A stretch of 64,000 nucleotides of DNA, taken from an uncultured Muribaculaceae bacterium. Its GTDB lineage: Bacteria; Bacteroidota; Bacteroidia; Bacteroidales; Muribaculaceae. The DNA lies in the NCBI GenBank assembly GCA_910579675.1, contig CAJTUF010000014.1:1-64000 (forward strand). Direction: 5' to 3'. Below are positions 51,897-61,506 of the stretch, piece after piece. Positions within the stretch are counted from its first letter, which is position 1; the number at the start of each line of letters is the position of its first letter. A program made the position numbers and the translations under genes. Under the pieces are notes generated by a model. The model searched no databases. It was not told where the DNA came from and worked only from the letters and a program-made list of their open reading frames with translations.

Positions 51897-53210
51897 ATGA
51901 CTACAATTGCAAGCGTAATTCCAACTCATCAGGTCGCCAACTGGCTTCTGGGCCATGTCGACTCTATACTCGACACCATAGGACTCAGCCACGACCCCAC
52001 TATTCAGGAAATCATTTATGTGGCCATAATCACTGTCTTAGCCCTCGCGCTGGGTTGGCTTGTGAGAGCTGCGATACTCTACACCACCCGTAAGATAGTC
52101 AACCGCTATCACACCGACGCAGCCAAGCAGCTGCTCGATCAGCATGTACTCGCGACCTGTAGCAACATAGTGCCGCCTTTGGTTGTAATGGCCTTGATTC
52201 CATTTGCTTTCGATGGCGATTCGCTACTGAGCAAGGTGTTCATGAAGGTGCTGATTATCTGGACCATCATTGTAGTATCGCTGAGCGTGGCCGCCGTGCT
52301 TCGCTACTGCTGGGCCCGTTTTGATCACCGCAACAACACCAAAAATCTCCCCTTGCAGGGCATCCTCAACGTAAGCATCGGCCTGGTATGGATTATAGCT
52401 ACCATCATTGCCGTTTCGGTGCTTGTCGACAAGTCGCCCGCAGTACTGCTCACTGGCCTCGGTGCATTTGCTGCCGCTTTGATGTTGATATTCAAAGACA
52501 GCATACTCGGCTTCGTGGCCGGCATTCAGCTCAGTCAAAACGATATGCTCAGGGTAGGCGACTGGATTGTGGTGCCCTCAACTATTGCCAATGGCATAGT
52601 GGTCGATGTGAGCCTCACTGCCGTAAAGGTGCAGAACTGGGATAATACCATCGTCACCCTTCCCCCTTACACCCTCGTAAGCACATCATTTCAAAACTGG
52701 CGAGGGATGACAGATGCCGGATGGCGACTTATCTCGCGCAACTTCTATTTCGACACCGACTCGATCAAGGCCCTCTCCGACGAAATGATCGACAGCGTGA
52801 GCGATCTGCCAGGCATCAAGGAGTTTGTGGCCAAAGTCAAGGCCGACGGTATAAAGTATGACCCCGGGGTGGCATGTGTCAACGGTACTCTCGCCACAAA
52901 TCTCGGCCTCTTCCGCGCCTATATGTGCTATTACCTCCTCCATCATCCCCTGGTGGCCACAGACCAGCAGATTCTTGTCAACCTCACAGCTCCGTCGCCT
53001 GAAGGCATGCCCCTGCAGATCTACTGCTACACCACCACGGCATGGACTGCCTACGAGGCCGTGCAGAGCGAAATATTCGAGCATATAGCTCTTATGTGTC
53101 CACGATTCGGGCTCCGCGCCTCCTCGGCCGACTACTGCGAAGTCAATATGCAGCATCCGGCCCAACTGCAGCAGAGTCAGCAGGTCGCACCCGCCGCTCC
53201 TAAAGCATGA
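51897..53210 (+). CDS. mechanosensitive channel of the MscS/YbdG type
   Basis: A 437-residue inner-membrane channel that protects against osmotic downshock. About five helices (first near residues 35-60) lead to the MscS pore helix with GLGAFAAALMLIFKDSILGFVAGIQL in pieces (FAAALMLIFKDS and GFVAGIQL near 190), then the beta domain with VGDWIVVPS and VKVQNWDNTIVTLPPYTL typical of YbdG. ATG 51897 is chosen. Upstream ATGs at 51843 and 51846 remain possible. Confidence 0.86.
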   Translation: MTTIASVIPTHQVANWLLGHVDSILDTIGLSHDPTIQEIIYVAIITVLALALGWLVRAAILYTTRKIVNRYHTDAAKQLLDQHVLATCSNIVPPLVVMALIPFAFDGDSLLSKVFMKVLIIWTIIVVSLSVAAVLRYCWARFDHRNNTKNLPLQGILNVSIGLVWIIATIIAVSVLVDKSPAVLLTGLGAFAAALMLIFKDSILGFVAGIQLSQNDMLRVGDWIVVPSTIANGIVVDVSLTAVKVQNWDNTIVTLPPYTLVSTSFQNWRGMTDAGWRLISRNFYFDTDSIKALSDEMIDSVSDLPGIKEFVAKVKADGIKYDPGVACVNGTLATNLGLFRAYMCYYLLHHPLVATDQQILVNLTAPSPEGMPLQIYCYTTTAWTAYEAVQSEIFEHIALMCPRFGLRASSADYCEVNMQHPAQLQQSQQVAPAAPKA

Positions 53211-53237
53211 TGGTGAGCCTTAACTCGCCAAAATATG

Positions 53238-53276
53238 TTAGCTATTTGTATCGTCTTGAGCGGTACAAATAGCTAA
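53238..53276. promoter_or_regulatory. 13-base inverted repeat overlapping a -7 box
   Basis: TTAGCTATTTGTA (53238-53250) and TACAAATAGCTAA (53264-53276) are perfect arms with a 13-base spacer. The right arm ends inside TAATTTTG (53274-53281), a -7 box. It may be an operator, or a terminator for the channel gene with a short TTTT run. Confidence 0.45.
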
Positions 53277-53281
53277 TTTTG
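53274..53281 (+). promoter_or_regulatory. -7 box for the TPR gene
   Basis: TAATTTTG matches TAnnTTTG, 77 bases upstream of the start. No TTTG at the ideal spacing. Confidence 0.45.
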
Positions 53282-53357
53282 CATATCCAATCAGCTCAAC
53301 GGAAAGTGTGGCATGGTTTTTGTGTCCTTCCACCGATGAGCAAAAACCGATACCAGT

Positions 53358-55583
53358 ATGCCCATCGACCACAAGACCATACATAATCTCTCCGCCTCAG
53401 TTGCCTCTCCGCTTGCCGAAAGACGCATAGCAGAAGCCCTTGCCAATCTTGAAGCCTTTGCCGGAGCAGCCTCCTCCCCTTTTAACACCCGCGAGCGCAT
53501 CACTGCCCTTGCCGACAGCTATGCCATGCTGTCGCGATTTCTCATCGACGGAGTGTCAGATCCACACCGCGAAGAGATAGCGGCAGATATCGCTGCCGAA
53601 GCATCGGCCATAAATGCAGCCATCGAGCGTGATGCTTTGGCCGCATGCGACGACCCATCGCTCTATATGTCGACCCTGCGGTTCGAGCGCACCCGACCGG
53701 AGGAATCCATAGCGGCACTTATCAAAGCCTATGCCGAAGCGTCAGCAACTCCCGACATACCCTTAGCCACTACCGAGAGCATGGCTCAGCGGATTTTCAA
53801 CCGCTTGTGGGTCACTTTCCCTCTCACAGCTTCCGACGCCGAAGCTGTCCATGCCGCCGTGGCATCGGCCACCACGAGGATTCCCGACCATGCACGCATC
53901 CTTCTCATAGGTTCATTGATGCTCGGGGCTCTCCGCTTTTTCGATCAGCGCCGCGCTGTGATTCTGGCCGACACCTACCGTATCAATAACTCTACGCCCC
54001 TTGGAGCTGTGGCTCTCGCAGCTTTGGTACTTGTGCTGGCAGCTGCCCCTGTCCATGCTTCCGGCCACCGCAAGCTGAGGGCAGCTCTGGATGCGCTGTC
54101 GGATGTGCCGACAGTGGCCGCCGATACGCGCATGGCTTTCATGCAGCTCATCCGCTCGCGCGACACCGAGCGTGTGAGCCGAAAGCTCACCGACGATCTT
54201 CTGCCCGGCATTATGAAGCTCCGGCCCGACATCGACCGCCGCATGCGCGACCTCGACAAAAACGAGGCCGCACCATTTGATGAGTCTGGTGAGCTCAACC
54301 CCGAGTGGGAGGATATGTTTGAGAAGAGCGGCCTCGGCGACAAGCTGCGCGAGCTCAATGAGCTCCAGAGCGAAGGCGCCGATGTGATGATGGCCACTAT
54401 GGGTGGATTGAAAGACTTCTCTTTCTTCAACGACCCCGCCAATTGGTTTCTACCGTTCTATGCCTCCCATTCAGCCGCCTCTGGCTCCGGTGTGGCACAG
54501 CTGTCGGGTGCTATCGAGGGATTGCCCATGATGTGTGACGGCGACAAATATTCGCTCGTTCTCTTTGCTGCACGTATGGGGGGCAATCTGATGGGGGCCG
54601 GACTATCGGCCCACCTCGATGAGCAGGAGCGACAATGGCGCGAACTGCGCCGCACCGATATCGACGGCGATGCCAAGGCCTGCGCCGATGCTGCCAATTC
54701 ATTTGTTCAGAATGTGTACCGGTTTTTCAAGCTCTTCAGGCGCAAGAACGAGTTTGTCGATCCTTTTGTCAAACCCATCAATCCCCTCTCCACTCCCCTT
54801 CTGAGCCAGCATCTCGGATCTGATGCCGAAGCCCTCTCGATAGCCGCCGAATTTTATTTCAGGCGCGGCCACTACAGCGAGGCACTCCAGCTCTTCAACC
54901 GTATAGAGGAACTCACACCACCCTCGGCCGAGTTATATCAGAAGAAAGGCTATGTGCTGGAAATGACAGGCACTCCCGACGATGCACTTGAAGCATACCA
55001 TACCGCCGATCTCATCGACTCCGACAGTGTGTGGACCCTCCGCCGCATCGCTGCTCTGCTTGTCAGGACTGGCCGCCACTCCGATGCTCTCTCATTCTTT
55101 GACCGAATTGAAGCCATAAAGCCCGACCGCCGGACCGACATAATGGCCCGCGCACGCTGCCTGATGGAGCTCAAGCGCCACACTGATGCTCTGGCCCAAC
55201 TGTATAAATCTGATTTTCTCAAGCCCGACCGGCCTGACACTCTGCGACTCATGGTGAGATGCCAGCTCATCGTGGGCGATGCGGCTAAAGCACGCGCGTC
55301 GGCCGACCGGCTTAAAACTATTGCTGTCGGTTCCGCCACCGATCCTTACGACAATATCCTCCTCGGACTTGCCTGCATGGCCCTCGGCGACCTGCGTGGC
55401 GCAGTAGCAGCCTATACCGACTTTATTTCGGGTAGCGATTTCGACACCGCTCCATTTATTGCGGCCATGCGCGCCGAACGCCCTGTAATGGAGCGTATCG
55501 GAGCCTCGCCGCTCACCATCAACATAATCACCGAAGCCGCCCTGACTGAGTCGTCGCGCCGAGGTTCATCTATAAACAAATGA
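53358..55583 (+). CDS. large TPR-repeat protein
   Basis: A 741-residue cytoplasmic-looking protein, no signal peptide. The N-terminal ~450 residues are helical with a hydrophobic patch near 215-230 (VALAALVLVLAAAP). C-terminal TPRs run from about 490 (AEFYFRRGHYSEALQLFNR) to ~690. I do not know its role. It overlaps the following peptidase gene by four bases (ATGA), so the two are likely expressed together and may interact. Confidence 0.75.
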   Translation: MPIDHKTIHNLSASVASPLAERRIAEALANLEAFAGAASSPFNTRERITALADSYAMLSRFLIDGVSDPHREEIAADIAAEASAINAAIERDALAACDDPSLYMSTLRFERTRPEESIAALIKAYAEASATPDIPLATTESMAQRIFNRLWVTFPLTASDAEAVHAAVASATTRIPDHARILLIGSLMLGALRFFDQRRAVILADTYRINNSTPLGAVALAALVLVLAAAPVHASGHRKLRAALDALSDVPTVAADTRMAFMQLIRSRDTERVSRKLTDDLLPGIMKLRPDIDRRMRDLDKNEAAPFDESGELNPEWEDMFEKSGLGDKLRELNELQSEGADVMMATMGGLKDFSFFNDPANWFLPFYASHSAASGSGVAQLSGAIEGLPMMCDGDKYSLVLFAARMGGNLMGAGLSAHLDEQERQWRELRRTDIDGDAKACADAANSFVQNVYRFFKLFRRKNEFVDPFVKPINPLSTPLLSQHLGSDAEALSIAAEFYFRRGHYSEALQLFNRIEELTPPSAELYQKKGYVLEMTGTPDDALEAYHTADLIDSDSVWTLRRIAALLVRTGRHSDALSFFDRIEAIKPDRRTDIMARARCLMELKRHTDALAQLYKSDFLKPDRPDTLRLMVRCQLIVGDAAKARASADRLKTIAVGSATDPYDNILLGLACMALGDLRGAVAAYTDFISGSDFDTAPFIAAMRAERPVMERIGASPLTINIITEAALTESSRRGSSINK

Positions 55584-57643
55584 CCACCCCAGATATCGAA
55601 AATCCCTTTTTTAAGCCATTTACGGAGAGCGAGGCAATCCCCTTTTCCCGCATTGACACCTCCCACTTTCTTCCTGCCATACGCCGTGGCATCGACCTAC
55701 AGCTCAAGGAGTATGATGCTATAGCATCTTCACCCGAAGAGCCTACGGTCGAAAACACTCTTATGGCTCTCGAATACTCAGGCGCTGACCTTACAAGGGT
55801 GCTCGAAGTGTTTTACCCGATGACCTCGGCCATGCTCACCGATGAGTTGATGGCGATAGATGAGGAGGTAACCCCTCTCCTTACCACTCACAGCCTCGCT
55901 CTATGGCAAAACGAGAAGATATGGCAACGGATCAAATCGCTATATGACCGTCGTGAATCGCTCCGGCTCGACACCCCCACTCTCCGCCTGCTCACCGACT
56001 ATTACGAGGCATTTGTATCGGGAGGTGCAATGCTGGAGGCTACCGACAAAGCCCGCTTCAAAGAATTAGCCCACAAGCTGAGCGATCTTTCGCGCCGATA
56101 TGGCGAGAATGTGGTAAAGGAGATGCGGGGGATGAAGCTCACAGGAGCGTCGCGCGACGAACTCGCCGGTATCCCCGACAATATTCTCGCATCGGTCGAG
56201 GATATGCCCGACGGTAGTTGGACGCTTGCCATATCGCAACCGGTCTACATGGAGGTGATGCGCACCGCTTCCAACCGTGACCTGCGCCATCGCCTCTACC
56301 TGCTATATAGCCGCCGCAATGCCGCCGGACCTTACTCCAACCTTGACATTGCAGCCGAGATTGCCCGCCTGCGCATGGAACTGGCATTGCTTCTGGGATA
56401 CCCCACAGCCGCACATAAAGCGGTAAGGAGGCGCATGGCAGGCACTCCCGAGCGCGTCATGGCTCTCCTTACCGATCTGCGCGACTCATATCGCACGGCG
56501 CTCGGACGCGAGATGGCCGAAATGGAGCAATGGGCCGGATATCAGATCCAACCATGGGACTATGCTTATCAGGCCCGCCTCCTGAAGGCCAATGCCTATG
56601 CCTTCGATGAGGACGCAATGAAGCCCTATCTCGAACTCGGCAATGTGGTGAAGGGTGTGATGGCAATGGCCGGCATACTGTATGGTGTGACCATGACTGA
56701 AATCACAGGCTCCGTCGACACCTATCATCCTGAGGTGAGAGTGTGGCGCGTGGAGCATCCCGATCGCGGGTTCCTCGGCCTGCTCTATCTCGACTTCTTT
56801 GCCCGCCCCACCAAGCAGCCGGGTGCGTGGATGACCGAGTTCAGAGGACAGATGAGGATGCCCGACGGTGCTGACCTCCGTCCATATGTCACCCTTGTGA
56901 CCAACTTCACTCCCCCCGCCGACGGACCTACTGACGACGAGCCTGTGCTTCTTCGTCCGCGCGAGGCTGAGACCCTGCTCCACGAAACTGGCCACGCTCT
57001 CCATGCCCTGCTGTCGGATTGCCGTTATCCGGGTCAGGCAGGGACAAACGTGAAACGCGACTTTGTTGAGCTCCCCTCGCAGCTCAACGAGGCTTTTCTC
57101 ACCCGAAAGGAATTTCTTGATGTTGCAGCCCGCCATTATCTAACTGGCGACCCCGTACCGACCGGAATGGTCGACGCCATGCGTAAATCAGCCTCTTTTG
57201 GCGCGGCCTACCAGTGCTTCCGGCAACTCGGATTCGGTCTTGTCGATATGGCCTGGCACAGCATTGCCTCCGCCGCCGAAGCCGACATGGCCGCTGCCGA
57301 CCCGATAGCATTTGAGCGCCGGGCCATGGAGTCGGTGAAGGTGTTTGACGAGCCTGATGGATGTGCCACCTCAGCTGCTTTCACCCATATCTTCTCGGGA
57401 GGCTACGCCGCCGGATATTACTCCTACAAGTGGGCCGAAGTGCTCGCAGCCGATGCTTTCGAGGCCATAGGCGGAAAGCCCGGCAGCAATGATGATCTGG
57501 ATCTTGAAGCAGCCCGACGCTTTGCCGATTTCGTACTTAGCCGGGGCGACACCGACGATCCTGCCGGGCTCTACAGGCTGTTCAGAGGTCGCGATGCCGA
57601 TCCTGCCGCCCTATTGCGCCGCGATTTTCCGGAAGAAGAATAA
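55580..57643 (+). CDS. M3-family metallopeptidase (Dcp / oligopeptidase type)
   Basis: A 687-residue zinc peptidase without signal peptide, probably cytoplasmic, that hydrolyses short peptides. The zinc motif is HETGH at 468-472 (LLHETGHALH) and the third ligand lies in FVELPSQLNEAF near 504. C-terminal HIFSGGYAAGYYSYKWAEVLA is also typical of the family. Most M3 enzymes I know have HEFGH, so Thr is unusual but keeps the ligands. It overlaps the TPR gene. Confidence 0.9.
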   Translation: MTTPDIENPFFKPFTESEAIPFSRIDTSHFLPAIRRGIDLQLKEYDAIASSPEEPTVENTLMALEYSGADLTRVLEVFYPMTSAMLTDELMAIDEEVTPLLTTHSLALWQNEKIWQRIKSLYDRRESLRLDTPTLRLLTDYYEAFVSGGAMLEATDKARFKELAHKLSDLSRRYGENVVKEMRGMKLTGASRDELAGIPDNILASVEDMPDGSWTLAISQPVYMEVMRTASNRDLRHRLYLLYSRRNAAGPYSNLDIAAEIARLRMELALLLGYPTAAHKAVRRRMAGTPERVMALLTDLRDSYRTALGREMAEMEQWAGYQIQPWDYAYQARLLKANAYAFDEDAMKPYLELGNVVKGVMAMAGILYGVTMTEITGSVDTYHPEVRVWRVEHPDRGFLGLLYLDFFARPTKQPGAWMTEFRGQMRMPDGADLRPYVTLVTNFTPPADGPTDDEPVLLRPREAETLLHETGHALHALLSDCRYPGQAGTNVKRDFVELPSQLNEAFLTRKEFLDVAARHYLTGDPVPTGMVDAMRKSASFGAAYQCFRQLGFGLVDMAWHSIASAAEADMAAADPIAFERRAMESVKVFDEPDGCATSAAFTHIFSGGYAAGYYSYKWAEVLAADAFEAIGGKPGSNDDLDLEAARRFADFVLSRGDTDDPAGLYRLFRGRDADPAALLRRDFPEEE

Positions 57644-57676
57644 TAATAATCACGAGTCGGCGCCGTTAATAAGGTG

Positions 57677-60103
57677 ATGAACAACTTACGATATATCACC
57701 CGCCGGCTCACAATGGTTATGATACTGGCCACAGCCGTCATTTCGGCTGTGGCCCAAGTCAATTTACGCGGCACCGTGAGCGGTCCCGACAATAAGCCTA
57801 TCGAATTTGCCACCGTCAGGGTGGCAGGCTCAGCCATAGGCACCCACACAGGCCTCGACGGCACATACCGGCTCTCTTTCTCTCCTGCCGACACTGTCAC
57901 GGTGATCTTTTCCTGCATTGGCTACAATCAGGTGACCCGACGTCTCATCGACGCCGAAGGGGATGTCACGCTCAATGTCCTCCTCCACCCCTCGGCCAAG
58001 GACATAGGCGAAGTGGAGATCACCGAAGCACGCAAGCAGACCGGCTCGATGCAACGCATTGATGGCACCGACTATCGCCTTCGCGCTGCCGATGCCACGG
58101 GTGGCTCTATCGAAAGCCTTCTCACCACCCTCGGAGGTGTCAACTCTTCCAATGAACTATCGAGCCAATACTCAGTGCGCGGCGGTTCCTACGACGAAAA
58201 TTCGGTCTACATCAACGGCATGGAGATCTACCGCCCTCTGCTCATCAGCTCGGGACAACAGGAGGGATTGAGCGCAATCAATCCCGACATGGTGGAGTCG
58301 GTGGAGTTTTCGACCGGAGGCTTCGGCGCCGAATATGCCGACAAGATGTCGAGCGCGCTCGATATCACCTACCGCACACCCACCAACTTCGACGGATCGG
58401 TGTCGGCATCGCTAATGGGGGCCACCGCCTCAGTGGGCCATGCCTCGGGCAAATTCAGCCAGCTCCACGGCGTTCGCTACAAGCGCAATGCCTCGCTGCT
58501 TTCGTCGATGGAGACCAAGGGTGAGTACGATCCCTCTTTTTTCGACTACCAGACCCACCTCAACCTCAAGGTATCGAAGCGGGTCAATCTGTCGCTATTA
58601 GGGAATGTGGCTATCAACGACTATCGGTTCACGCCCCGCGACCGCACAACCAATTTTGGCACTTCGACCGATGCCAAGCAATTCAAGGTGTATTTCGACG
58701 GTCAAGAGCGTGATAAATTCCAGACCTTTTTCGGCGCTTTGAGCCTGAGCTATGCGGCAAGCCGCACCACTGCTCTCCAGCTCATGGCTTCCGGATTCCT
58801 GTCCAATGAGCTTGTGGCCTACGACATTTCCGGCGAATATTGGCTCGATCAGGCCGGAACTAACGGCAGCGGCGACGATGGCCCGATAGGAGGCGAGCTC
58901 GGCGTTGGCCGCTATCACGAACATGCCCGCGACCGTCTGAAAGCTTCCGTAGCATCACTATCGCTGCGCGGCTCCACAGCGCTGCGCCGCGAAAACACCC
59001 TCACCTACGGAGCGACCATGCGCCACGAAAGCCTTATGGAGCGCACCCGCGAGTGGGAGCTCCGAGATTCAGCCGGCTTCTCGCTGCCATCCGACGGTGT
59101 AAATCTCCGCATGATCTACAATCTCTCCGGTAGTCACGACATATCATCAACCCGCATCGAGGGCTATGTGCAGGATCGTCACCGATTCTCCACTTCGGCC
59201 GGTTTTTTCAACATCCAGGCCGGAGTGAGGCTGAGCTGGTGGAGTTTCAACCGTGAGATGCTCATAAGCCCAAGGGCTTCGGTGGGATTTGTGCCTGATG
59301 CCGCTCAATCGTGGGCTTTCCGGTTCTCTACCGGGCTGTATTACCAGAGTCCATTTTACAAGGAATTTCGTATGACAGTGACCGACCCTGTCACCGGCAA
59401 CTCCACCATAGCCCTCAACAGAGATATCAAGAGTCAGCGTTCGATTCACTTTATACTTGGTGCCGACTACACGTTCCGTGCCTTTTCGCGTCCCTTCAAA
59501 TTTTCCGGAGAGATGTATTATAAGGCATTGTCTGACCTGATACCTTATGAGATCGACAATCTCAAAGTGGTATATTCGGGTATCAACGAATCAAGCGGCC
59601 ACGCCATGGGCCTCGATCTTAAGCTATTCGGCCAATTTGTGCCCGGCTCCGACTCATGGCTCACATTCTCGCTGATGAACACCCGTGAGAATCTACGCGG
59701 CGTGAGCGTGCCACGCCCCACCGACCAGCGCTATGCCGTAGGACTGTTCTTCACCGACTTCTTCCCTAAGTTGCCACGCCTCAAGGTGAGCCTGCGCGGC
59801 ATATTTTCCGACGGATTGCCCACCACTCCGCCTCGGTCAGGCCGCGATAAAGGCTATTTCCGCACCCCACCCTACAAGCGCGTTGATTTCGGCCTGATGT
59901 ATGGCATAATTCTCCCTCCTGCCGATGGCGAAAGCCGCCGCGGCATAAAAAGCCTGTGGGCGGGGCTCGACGTTTTCAATCTGCTCGACATTTCAAATGT
60001 CAGCTCATACTATTGGGTCACCGACGTAAACTCCATCCAGTATGCGGTGCCCAACTATCTCACACGCCGACAGATCAACGTGAGGCTGACTCTCGACTTC
60101 TGA
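57677..60103 (+). CDS. TonB-dependent receptor with carboxypeptidase-regulatory domain
   Basis: An 808-residue outer-membrane receptor. Signal peptide ends near VAQ. A ~85-residue beta sandwich (NLRGTVSGPDNKPIEFATVRV) is followed by a plug domain with LTTLGGVNSSNELSSQYSVRGG and YINGMEIYRP, then a barrel ending in INVRLTLDF with a terminal aromatic residue. No SusD-like gene is nearby, so it probably imports a non-glycan ligand (metal chelate or similar). ATG 57677 chosen; GTG 57674 is adjacent. Confidence 0.9.
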   Translation: MNNLRYITRRLTMVMILATAVISAVAQVNLRGTVSGPDNKPIEFATVRVAGSAIGTHTGLDGTYRLSFSPADTVTVIFSCIGYNQVTRRLIDAEGDVTLNVLLHPSAKDIGEVEITEARKQTGSMQRIDGTDYRLRAADATGGSIESLLTTLGGVNSSNELSSQYSVRGGSYDENSVYINGMEIYRPLLISSGQQEGLSAINPDMVESVEFSTGGFGAEYADKMSSALDITYRTPTNFDGSVSASLMGATASVGHASGKFSQLHGVRYKRNASLLSSMETKGEYDPSFFDYQTHLNLKVSKRVNLSLLGNVAINDYRFTPRDRTTNFGTSTDAKQFKVYFDGQERDKFQTFFGALSLSYAASRTTALQLMASGFLSNELVAYDISGEYWLDQAGTNGSGDDGPIGGELGVGRYHEHARDRLKASVASLSLRGSTALRRENTLTYGATMRHESLMERTREWELRDSAGFSLPSDGVNLRMIYNLSGSHDISSTRIEGYVQDRHRFSTSAGFFNIQAGVRLSWWSFNREMLISPRASVGFVPDAAQSWAFRFSTGLYYQSPFYKEFRMTVTDPVTGNSTIALNRDIKSQRSIHFILGADYTFRAFSRPFKFSGEMYYKALSDLIPYEIDNLKVVYSGINESSGHAMGLDLKLFGQFVPGSDSWLTFSLMNTRENLRGVSVPRPTDQRYAVGLFFTDFFPKLPRLKVSLRGIFSDGLPTTPPRSGRDKGYFRTPPYKRVDFGLMYGIILPPADGESRRGIKSLWAGLDVFNLLDISNVSSYYWVTDVNSIQYAVPNYLTRRQINVRLTLDF

Positions 60104-60138
60104 CCATCCTATCATCCGCTATAAGACAACAATAATAA

Positions 60139-60184
60139 GGCGTCCCAGCTCCGTAATCGCTTGTGCGACACGTGCCGGGACGCC
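60139..60184 (-). terminator. hairpin between the receptor and pgk genes
   Basis: GGCGTCCC (60139-60146) pairs with GGGACGCC (60177-60184). On the minus strand TTATTATTGTT follows, so it probably ends pgk, and may serve both convergent genes. Confidence 0.6.
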
Positions 60185-60222
60185 CCGTGCATTATGATAG
60201 GTGATGAATGGTCGAGAAAGGA

Positions 60223-61476
60223 TTACTTATCGCCACGGATAGCTGCGATGCCGGGGAGCACCTTGCCCTCGATAGCCTCGAGAAGAGCGCCGCCGCCGGT
60301 CGATACGTAGCTCACCTGATCGGCGAGACCAAACTTGTTGACACAAGCCACGGAGTCGCCGCCACCTACGAGCGAGAAAGCACCGTCGTTGGTAGCCTCA
60401 ACGATAGCATCGGCGATAGCACGCGAGCCTGCAGTGAAGTTGTCAAACTCAAACACACCGGCAGGACCGTTCCAAAGGATGGTCTTCGAGCCACGGATAG
60501 CGTCGGCAAAAGCCTTGCGGGTCTCAGGACCTGCGTCGAGGCCTTCCCAGCCGGCGGGGATATCCATCACGCTGCACACCTGAGTGTTGGCATCGTTGGA
60601 GAAAGCATCGGCAGCAATGCAGTCGGTGCCGAGAACGAGGTTTACACCCTTCTCCTTGGCCTTCTTCATGATGTCGAGAGCCAGATCGAGCTTGTCGAGC
60701 TCGCAGAGCGACTCGCCTACGTTGCCACCCTGAGCCTTGGCAAAGGTATAGGTCATGCCGCCGCAGAGGATGAGGTTGTCAACCTTGTCCATGAGGTTTT
60801 CGATGATACCGATCTTGGTCGATACCTTGGAACCACCCATGATGGCGGTGAAGGGGCGCTTGATATCCTTGAGGATATTGTCGACAGCCTTCACTTCCTT
60901 CTCCATAAGATAGCCGAGCATCTTGTCGTCGGCATCAAAATAGTCGGCGATCACGGCAGTGGAGGCATGACGACGGTGGGCGGTGCCGAATGCATCGTTC
61001 ACATACACGTCGGCATACGAGGCGAGCTTCTTGGAAAATTCCTTCTGGCTCTCCTTCATGGCCTTCTTGGCGTCGGCATAAGCGGGATCTTCCTTGTCGA
61101 TACCTACGGGCTTGCCCTCTTCTTCGGGGTGGAAGCGGAGGTTTTCAAGCAGGAGCACTTCGCCGGGTTTGAGATTGGCGGCAGCTTCAGCAGCGTCGGC
61201 GCAATCGGGAGCAAACTTCACGTCGCGGCCGAGTGCCTTGGCCACTGCGTCCTTGATCTGGGCGAGCGAGTATTTGGGGTTGACCTTGCCTTTGGGCTTG
61301 CCCATGTGGCTCATGATGATGAGCGAGCCGCCGTCGGCGAGGATCTTTTCGAGGGTGGGGAGGGCACCGCGGATGCGGGTGTCGTCGGTGATGTTGCCAT
61401 TTTCGTCGAGGGGCACGTTGAAGTCAACGCGGACGATGGCTTTCTTACCGTTGAAGTTGTAGCTGTCGATGTTCAT
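60223..61476 (-). CDS. pgk: phosphoglycerate kinase
   Basis: A 417-residue glycolytic enzyme forming ATP from 1,3-bisphosphoglycerate. KKAIVRVDFNVPLDENG near residue 12, MSHMGKPKG near 57, the GGSKVSTKIG loop near 212 and LVGGGDSVA near 367 are visible. Length is typical. It is the last gene of prfA-pyrF-pgk on the minus strand, 30 bases after pyrF. A long plus-strand open frame across it is a codon-bias shadow. Confidence 0.97.
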   Translation of the reverse strand: MNIDSYNFNGKKAIVRVDFNVPLDENGNITDDTRIRGALPTLEKILADGGSLIIMSHMGKPKGKVNPKYSLAQIKDAVAKALGRDVKFAPDCADAAEAAANLKPGEVLLLENLRFHPEEEGKPVGIDKEDPAYADAKKAMKESQKEFSKKLASYADVYVNDAFGTAHRRHASTAVIADYFDADDKMLGYLMEKEVKAVDNILKDIKRPFTAIMGGSKVSTKIGIIENLMDKVDNLILCGGMTYTFAKAQGGNVGESLCELDKLDLALDIMKKAKEKGVNLVLGTDCIAADAFSNDANTQVCSVMDIPAGWEGLDAGPETRKAFADAIRGSKTILWNGPAGVFEFDNFTAGSRAIADAIVEATNDGAFSLVGGGDSVACVNKFGLADQVSYVSTGGGALLEAIEGKVLPGIAAIRGDK

Positions 61477-61506
61477 TTGTCTATGAATATATGTTGATTG
61501 ATTGTT

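Noticed and set aside
60208..61497. 429-residue plus-strand open frame across pgk
   Set aside because: pgk on the other strand has all family motifs. The plus frame is a codon-bias mirror.
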